In this document: piece by piece, positions 57,201 to 64,000 of the stretch
Layout: each line of letters starts with the position of its first letter
How positions within the stretch are numbered: position 1 is the first letter of the stretch
Origin: Isoetes taiwanensis
Taxonomy: Eukaryota > Streptophyta > Lycopodiopsida > Isoetales > Isoetaceae
DNA length: 64,000 nt
Assembly (NCBI GenBank): GCA_021234155.1
Contig: JAJEKV010000017.1
Coordinates: forward strand, 8,747,525-8,811,524
Direction: 5' to 3'
Position numbers and translations under genes: made by a program
Notes under the pieces: generated by a model
Told to the model about the DNA's origin: nothing
What the model saw: the letters and a program-made list of their open reading frames with translations, nothing else
The model's database searches: none

Positions 57201-58229
57201 TATTCTTTACGTTGGAAAAAATATAACTCAAAAGTATAGACAAGTGGAAATCCAAAGAAATCCTGCAATAAAAGAAGACGACATTAAGATCAAAGGTTCA
57301 TATCAAGGTATAGCGTTGCACACATATTGCACATACTATTGCCCAATAAGTCGATGCACTTTTGTGGAAGGCCTATGTATAAACGGCATTTAAAAGCCAA
57401 AGTCCGATGTCTCAATCCTATAAATACAAAAGGAACCACTAAGCACCACCTTGGCTATACATTAATGGCATTTAAAAGCCTAGGTTGTTATGACTTCAAA
57501 CATTTAATGGTTTAAGACTAAAAGCATTTATGACATTGTTAGTCTCAAGGAACTCAAAGGATTGTAACATGCATCTTATAAATGGAGCATGTAGTACTAT
57601 GTCATCACACCACTCTAGGGGTAAGGGGTTTGGGATGAGTGTATCAAGCATCTTTCAAAGATAGAGACAATTCCAAAGGGGGATTTCTTAGAAATAGTTC
57701 GGTTCATGACCCTAGGGATAACCTTTGCCCCCAAGCCCTTACGCAGGGTAAGGGTTGGCGAGCCCGCTAGGCAGAGCCACTTCCGCACCTTGCGTCAAGT
57801 GCTCCGATTGAACCTTACTTCTAGATAATGGTCAGTGGGAGGAAAATTCAGCCGTCGGAGGTTCATGGGAGCCATGTGCCATGATCCCAAGCCTAAGATC
57901 ACAAGTGCTAACATCATAGGCCTACCTGGCTTACATCATAACATATATTTTTGGATTTAAGATGGGCTTGAAATGGGCGTATGTTCCTCCACCCAAAGCA
58001 ATTGAGTAAATAGAACGATAGCACACTTATATTGCAATATCTACTAATAGGACCTACACTTGATTTGATGTGCGATCTTCCACATAGCCAATAGCCTGAA
58101 CTGTATACACTATTACATCCATAGACACAATGCCGTTTAATGCTTTTAACTCCAGCTACAAGCTTATTACGTCTATCCATACCACACGTCCATGACAAAT
58201 GTCCGGCATCGCCGGGCTCACGTTTCTAG
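54203..58229 (+). mobile_element. non-autonomous Helitron, 4,027 bp
   Basis: Begins TCTTCTTTTTAAAAAGGG and ends CTAG. It sits exactly between A (54202) and T (58230), with no target duplication. The intact LTR at about 42775 shows the empty site AATCA/TACATAG. Twelve bases before the end lies a GC-rich hairpin: GTCCGGC (58201-58207), ATC loop, GCCGGGC (58211-58217). TC start, hairpin, CTRR end and A/T target are the Helitron hallmarks. There is no Rep/helicase ORF, so it is non-autonomous. The interior has exon-like pieces, suggesting gene capture. Confidence 0.92.
55581..55651 (+). pseudogene. exon-like fragment, possibly RRM, in the Helitron
   Basis: After an acceptor-like TTATTGCAG, the sequence reads DVIAALNGIEVDGGNTY in one frame. 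This resembles the end of an RNA-recognition motif (A.. .LNG.E.DG.). It is too short to be sure. Other acceptor-like borders occur in the Helitron (near 56430 and 56800). It is a candidate captured gene fragment. Confidence 0.3.
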
Positions 58230-58813
58230 TACATAGTAACTAACAGTTAGGGTTACTTGATTAGGGTTCGAGATGTTCAACAAAGGATCTAGGGTGGCTC
58301 TACTCTAGATACGAACTACTAACCCATCTGGAGTGCTAACTTCCAGATGAACTAACATGAACTCTACTCAACCTACCTCCTCCAGAAGCGCTTCCTCCCA
58401 TCCCTGGCGTCTCCATGCTCCTTGACGTGGGTCGAAGGCTTGCTCTCTCTACGATCATACACACCTTCCAGGGGCTGCTGCTCCAGGCTAGACTATGACG
58501 AACGGTGCTCGAAACGGGGTTTCGGGCACGTGGATGAGAGATCAGGTGCTAGGTCAGGGAAAAGGGTCTAGGGTTAGGGTTAGAGCCAATATAGGTGTGG
58601 GTCCACATGGGATGCCACGTGGCACCACTAGGATGAGGCCGTGTGGCGGTTGCTCCAATAGGATAAGGCCAATAGGTTATCTAAGTTAAACAATTAACTT
58701 AGATGTGCGCCCTTGCCACTTTCTGAGGCATACAAGGCTACCTAGGTAGACTTGTATGGTGACGGGTCCAGGAATATACGTATTTATGGCGTATATTCCC
58801 TTGGAACGTCACA

Positions 58814-58818
58814 GTTTT
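58814..58818. repeat. target-site duplication GTTTT, right copy
   Basis: Exact match to 41728-41732, bounding element 2. Confidence 0.93.
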
Positions 58819-61186
58819 CCTGATTTCTAATTTGTTGTTTTCATCTTCTCAAGCATCAACCTCAGTTGTAAGACCTCGAAACGACACCGTTAGGAATTAT
58901 ACCCAGAGGTGCATTGCAGTGCAGTTTCTATGTTTTAAGTTTGGGGTGCATGGCCAAGAGCAAGTGCTAATCTAGAGTTACATTACTATGGTGTAATCCT
59001 TGAATTTCATTTGAAGTTTATCCCATTTGTTCTTGAGTTGCATGGCTTCCACTAATCCACCAATCAATATGATGTAAGAGTGCTTGAGTCATAGTTTATT
59101 TCCTAGTGTATTGTTGGATTTCTATAGCTCAAGTTTGAGATATAATTACTTGCATACTCTTACCTTATAGCTAGAGGAAATGGTGCAATAGCCTCGCCAA
59201 TTGAATCTCTAAGCATCTTGAAATAGGCACGATCACCTTACTTAGTGATTATATGTGGAGTATGATATGTAAAAGGTTGTGCATGGGGAGTTAATTAATG
59301 GGTGAATGTTCATAATCAATCTTATAAGCTTGATCGAACATAAAGAGTACGCGAGCTATGGTACAACATGGATGTGCAATCAGATTAGGACCATAACATC
59401 TGCTTTCCAAGAAGGAATATGAAAAAAGAATAATGACATTATAAACACCAAAAAACAAAACCCAAAAATCAAACGGTGTATCATAGACAGAATTGAATAT
59501 CGTACATTTGATAAAAAAAAGTACAAAACTCCACACTTGGGATATTATGTTATAAGAATTTACAATTTAGCTTATACTTTGAACCGTCTGCAAATGTACA
59601 TAAGGGCAGTGTGCCTAGAGTGATTCCGTAAATTGAGGTGCCATTAGATCCAATTCCGCAAGAACAAAGGATGCCATAACAAAGAATCATGCAACCTTTA
59701 AGGATGCCATAACCTACAGCAACAAATATAAAAATAAGATATGCCCTTATTGTTTAACAATCTTTACCACATCTTAAAGTTGATAGGATAGTGTTCAGAT
59801 ATACCTTGCCGCCAGCTAGTCTGATTATCTCCAGAATGGTGTCCTGTCAGGTTGAACATTAGAAGTTACATACATACACATTTCATTCACTAGAGGATGT
59901 TGGCATAACTATCTAACATATCTTGAAGATGTACATCGATCAGATGTGGTTCGCAATACCCTAACAAGTGGCATGTCCATTGGCTTTGCAAACATTTCAG
60001 ATCGAGAAAATTTTCTAAATACTGGATCCAAATCATGCAATACTACAACATATGAAAATCAAAATATGCCATAATCTGCATGTCGCTTGTATATCCAAGT
60101 ATTTTCACGGTTCTTCCAAATAGTTATGCTTAGACATATTTTAACATCTATTGGTAGCTATCTGCATATTGCCTTATTCCTTAGAAGTTTAATAGTCCTT
60201 TGCAATTTCAACACACTACATCTCCGCAAATACAACCACATTTTCTCATAAGGTAAAAGCAAACAAACAACAAGCATACGAATATGTATCATTCTCGTGG
60301 AAGAGCAATTTTGCATTATCATTGTTCAAATTTACATTCCTGAGTTGTCTTTTCCATACGCATGCCACCATATCATGAGAACTAGGTATGTGGAAAATCC
60401 ATGTTTCTATTTCTAACTTTACTATCTATTTCACTATTTGTCCAATGGCTGGCACCGTCACCACTCCTGAAGACTAGTGTATTGAGTAGAAAATCCAAAG
60501 ACTTGCTTAGGAACTGGTTTGCATATTCTACAAGTTAAGGTTGCATGAACTTCGATTGAGTTGGGCTTGACGCCATAGTTTTTTACATGATATGATTCTT
60601 AGCAATGCATTTGTCAGTGATAGGAAGACACTTGATTTTATGAGCTTGGGAATCACTGGTCACATGGGAATGACAAGAAATTGGCATTTATATTGCGCAT
60701 TAATTGCTAAATGATGACTCTAAGTTGGTAGATAAGTGCATCATCCTCCATGGATTTTATTTCTAAGGGTTTTCCCTTTCATAAGATGGAGATTCAGGCA
60801 TCGAATATAGTATTTTACGGATTTTTATTCATTGTTGCACTGAAGATCGGTGTTCCATGCCAATCGTAGCTTCCAAAAAGGCTTTGTGGCTACTGTTTGG
60901 TTGCTTTATACAGATATTGAGGGCAGATTCCTTTGGAGTCGGTTGATCTTAGATGAAGCTTAGGATACGGAGTAGCCGTTGTCGAAGAAGAGGGATGTAA
61001 TTTTGAGGGATTTTCTATTTTTTCATCGTTAGATTCAAAATTAACAAATCCAATGGCTTTTATTTTATTTCGCTGATGTGGCTATTCACATGGATAACTT
61101 AGAATTTCAGCAAAAGTTGCATCTCTGGTTAGGCAAGCCTGCTAATAATAAAAATAATAATAACTAGATCAAAGCACTTTTGTATA
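58819..61186. other. intergenic, no gene recognised
   Basis: AT-rich sequence with only short chance ORFs on both strands. No repeat or RNA gene was recognised. Confidence 0.4.
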
Positions 61187-61343
61187 CAAGAACGGCAGGC
61201 TGCCATAAATTCTGCAGGGTCAAATTTTGCCTCCGCATTGACGGCAGGCTACCTTAAATTCTGCGAAGGAAACTTTTGCCGATGCACATCATCGCGAAGG
61301 TAAAAGTTGACCCTGCAGAATTCATGGCAGCTTGCCATTCTTG
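61187..61343. repeat. long hairpin with a third repeat copy in the loop
   Basis: The arms 61187-61228 and 61302-61343 are reverse complements at 38 of 42 positions. The loop contains a partial third copy (GGCAGGCTACCTTAAATTCT, about 61247-61266). It could be a foldback element or a small-RNA precursor. Confidence 0.8.
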
Positions 61344-62185
61344 CAATGTGAATGTATAAATTGTGACGTGGCAGTAAGTTCCCTTTCTGTCTACTCCCGG
61401 CCTCCGACGGTGGCTATGGCGGCGTCAGGCCGTCTTGGATGGCGCTAAGCCATTCTGGAGTTTGTTTAGAGAGTGCTAGGTAGTTCTGGAGGGCGCTATG
61501 CCGCTTTGGTGCAATTTTGGATTATTCTTGGCAATTTTTATGAATGGTGCAATTTATCTCGTTCTTGTTTCTTTTCTGGTGTTCATGCTAATATTCTCTT
61601 TCTTTTCTTGTATCTATTCTGTTTTCTTATTTGTTGGGGTGCTTCAAGCTTAAAAAACATGCAACAAGTGAAGCGCCAAAGTAGCGTTCTTTTTCGAAGT
61701 GTCTATCTGATGTTCTTGGATTTTTCAAAGATAATACAAGGAGGAGGTCCTTCAATGTCGCCTCCCATTGCTCCCATGCTGGCTCCCTATGTCTGTTGAA
61801 TATCAAGCAAACAACTGATAATACTCTAGCTATAATATGTAATCAAGCTAGAATACAACCAATTTCAACCAAACAAGTAATGGTTAGAGGGTTCACAATA
61901 TGCAAAGTGTAAATACACAATGAGCTCGATATTTCATTCAAGAATAGATCAATAATTAACACTTAATCCGCCTCCATTTCGATTGGATTTCCCCTCTCTG
62001 CCTTCAATCTTGTCAGCTTGGTTATTTATCTATCTAATCCGTCGGTGTAGGCATCGAATTATCAGCTCGGCAAGCAGTGGTCTTGCTATTTTCAGTTTTC
62101 TCTCATGAATATTCCACATGCAAATATCAATTTTCACGACCCCGACCATTGAATTAACACATCATATAGAAATAATGGTATACTA
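61344..62185. other. intergenic, no gene recognised
   Basis: A GC-rich patch with GGCG repeats at about 61400-61500 is followed by AT-rich DNA. No supported gene was seen. Confidence 0.4.
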
Positions 62186-63971
62186 GGAGGCACTGTCTCA
62201 GTTGTTTTTGGCTGCAGTGGAGGAGGGAGTGGTGGATGGGCTTTGGATGCAGGATGGTAGCCAGCAGATTATTAACCAGTTTGCCGATGACACTTTCCTC
62301 TTCTTAGTGGCAGAAGAGAGGAATTTGCGGAATGTGAAGGGTTTGTTGGATACTTTCTCCTTGGCCTCAGGCATTCTTCTGAATTGGGGTAAGTGCTACG
62401 CATTATGGGCCCAGCTGACTCCGCCTCCCCCTTGTTTGGCTCTATTCCCTTGGAAGGTGCTTCCAGGTAATGTGTGTACTAAGCTGTTGGGTATTCCCTT
62501 TGGAGGGGATGTTTCCATGGGGAGGGTGTGGGATGAGATTTTGCAGGGGTTGCAGAAACACCTCAATTGGTGGAAGGGTAGCAAGTTATCCATGGAAGGT
62601 AGGATCACTATTGCCAAGTCAGTACTTTGTTATACAGCATCTGCGATGCTAGCTCCTGAGGGTAAGATATAGGCTTTGGATAAGATTGTTCGAAATTTTG
62701 TGTGGGGCGGGGATGATGAAGGGGCAGTTGTTAAAGTGGCTTGGTGGAAGTGTCTCCGCCCCCGGGAGGATGGGGGCTTGGCCATTCCGGATTTGGCCGC
62801 ATAGTAAGGTGTTGGTCTCCAAGTTTGTTTGGAGCATTCTCGCAGGATGGAGCATCTTCTCCCCGATGCGGCTTGTTGTTCAGATCTCTTCGCCATTGTG
62901 TGGCGTTTGGGAAGTCGCCTCGTGCATGTGGAGTTGCCCTGGCACCGCAAGTTGTATGGTCTCCGGCCTTTCCCACATGCACCCCTTTCTCACGGAGTGT
63001 TGCGGGCTTGGGATCATGTGCGTGTGCTCTTCCGCCTAGATTATGCCTCGGTTTATCACCACTCTTCTCCTTTCTTGTGGGTTCCTCCACCCCCGCAAGA
63101 CTGCCCCTTGGCCGCCATCAGGCATGCTCGGACGGGGTCCGTTGGAGGCGAAAGCCGCCGTGTGCTCACCTTGGAGGATTGGTATTGGGGTGGTCAGCTA
63201 GCTTCGTGGGAGTTCTTTCGAGCTCGCTTTTGCCTGAGGGGCAATGACCGGGCTATCTGGGAACACGTGGCGGGGAGTATTCCGCTACACATACCTATAG
63301 TCCCTCGTGATGATGTGGTGGTGCAGGTTTGGAAGGTTCATCCGGATGTTGTGTCTTCTTGCTTTGTGCGGTCTTCTTACCGGGTGCTGGCTATTCATGA
63401 CACACTGCCCCCTTCAGGCAAGTGGTCTCTGCAGCTTTCGGGTTCTCGATGGCTTCGGTTTGGACGTGGACATGGAGCTCACTTCCCCACAGAAGGTTAG
63501 GGTGCTTCAGGCGGGTGGTGTGGTGCCGATCGTGGTGAATGCCCTTGTGAGGCGGTTTAGGCCGGGTGTGAGCCCTCTCTGCCCTTGTTGTGGCCTTCAT
63601 CGTGAGACTGTGGAGCATTGTCCGGGTTTTATGCCCTCACTTGCGTGTCAGCCTCGGGATTGGGTTAGGGCTCTGTTTTCGTGAGATTGACTAGCCGCCA
63701 TTGTCGCTTCATGTGTATCCCGGTGCTTGGTCGCTCTTGCAGCAACAAGCCTTGCATTTGCAGCGTGGCTTGGTTGGTGTGGCTGATTTGGAAGCGGGCG
63801 GCGATTGTGGATCTTCGGGGATTCGTTTCTGCGCCTCTCTCGATTCCTCGACTCAGGTACAAGCTATTTCAAAGCTTTCTGGTGTTCCCGGGAGTAGTAG
63901 AGCGGAAGTTTGCCATTTGGCGGGACTTCTTGGGTGTTGTAGATGGTGATGGTCAGTTTGTACAGCAGTAG
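62186..63971 (+). pseudogene. L1-like LINE, 5'-truncated
   Basis: Starts in the middle of the RT domain. LSQLFLAAVEEGVVDG is followed by INQFADDTFLFL, which retains the catalytic ADD, then SGILLNWGKCYAL, LLGIPFGGD and LNWWKGSKLSMEGRITIAKS (62202-62672). After a stop at 62671 and frame changes, VKVAWWKCLRPREDGGLAIP-like text and FRPGVSPLCPCCGLHRETVE of the zinc-binding RVT domain appear (to about 63640). The last reading frame stops at 63971, near the window edge. GC content is clearly higher than in the flanks. It is the same LINE type as 26.8-28.3 kb but less decayed; the 3' tail is not visible. Confidence 0.85.
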
Positions 63972-64000
63972 AGTTGCAGTTTTTCTGTGAGTTTATTGTG

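Larger units (their letters stand above)
41733..58813 (-). mobile_element. Ty3/Gypsy chromovirus with histone-H3-like ORF (element 2)
   Basis: A complete LTR retrotransposon on the minus strand with GTTTT target duplications. It spans 17,081 bp, or about 13,054 bp without the Helitron in its 5' LTR. Order on the minus strand: 5' LTR (58813-53162, split), primer site, H3-like ORF, ORF2, gag-pol, integrase-chromodomain, polypurine tract, 3' LTR. Long LTR stretches (over 150 bp) are identical, and differences lie mostly in CG patches, so it is probably young. Gag-pol through RT and the H3-like ORF are open. RNase H, the integrase zinc finger, ORF2 and the start of gag contain frameshifts. Confidence 0.96.
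53162..58813 (-). repeat. 5' LTR of element 2, split by a Helitron
   Basis: The LTR consists of 53162-54202 and 58230-58813, together about 1,625 bp against 1,634 bp in the other LTR. It begins TGTGACGCTC and ends GGAACGTCACA. The U3 dyad GGAATATACG/CGTATATTCC is at 58771-58780 and 58790-58799. On the minus strand the U3 promoter region lies on the far side of the Helitron from the gene body, so the insertion probably disrupts transcription from this LTR. Confidence 0.93.

Noticed and set aside
62741-63500. Overlapping long ORFs at the right edge as a host gene
   Set aside because: They are alternative frames of the GC-rich L1-like LINE; one shows the LINE zinc-binding domain.

Overview
The window looks like nuclear DNA of a land plant. 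It has two intact intron-containing plant genes (a clade-I type PP2C phosphatase and gamma-tubulin complex protein 3), a decayed PLS-type PPR gene, plant-type chromoviral Ty3/Gypsy elements, L1-like and other LINE remnants, a Helitron and small inverted-repeat transposons. The mix (large chromoviruses, a Crypton-like tyrosine recombinase, two LINE clades) would fit a seed-free plant such as a fern, but the lineage is an inference.

Layout. 1-6.4 kb: two dead LINEs of one clade, a 70-bp tandem duplication and a (CTAT)n tract. 6.8-10.2 kb, minus strand: complete ten-exon PP2C gene. 11.3-26.2 kb, minus strand: complete LTR retrotransposon (element 1, TSD AATAG) carrying three nested MITE-like insertions. 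26.3-28.3 kb: a SINE-like unit and an L1-like LINE 3' end. 28.3-34.9 kb: unassigned exon-like pieces, a PPR pseudogene and a hairpin-rich stretch. 34.9-37.8 kb, minus strand: intact GCP3 gene. 39.5-40.6 kb, minus strand: a Crypton-like tyrosine recombinase gene with one broken exon. 41.7-58.8 kb, minus strand: a second LTR retrotransposon of the same type (element 2, TSD GTTTT), whose 5' LTR is split by a 4,027-bp Helitron. 58.8-62.2 kb: non-coding, with one strong hairpin. 62.2-64 kb: an L1-like LINE that nearly fills the rest of the window.

The most striking feature is shared by the two LTR retrotransposons. Reading on the minus strand, each has: 5' LTR, tRNA-iMet primer site, an extra ORF ending in a histone H3 fold, a second extra ORF of unknown function, gag, zinc knuckle-protease-RT-RNase H-integrase with a C-terminal chromodomain, polypurine tract, 3' LTR. 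In element 2 the H3-like protein also begins with an exact copy of the first nine residues of the mature histone H3 tail. Spacers around the extra ORFs hold repeated hairpins, some with compensatory base changes. After removing nested insertions the two elements are about 13.3 and 13.1 kb.

The retroelement ORFs are broken by small indels that cluster at CG sites, while long intervening stretches of the paired LTRs are identical and the host genes are intact. Either methylation-linked decay or base-calling error at methylated cytosines could explain this. The true coding state of the elements is therefore uncertain.
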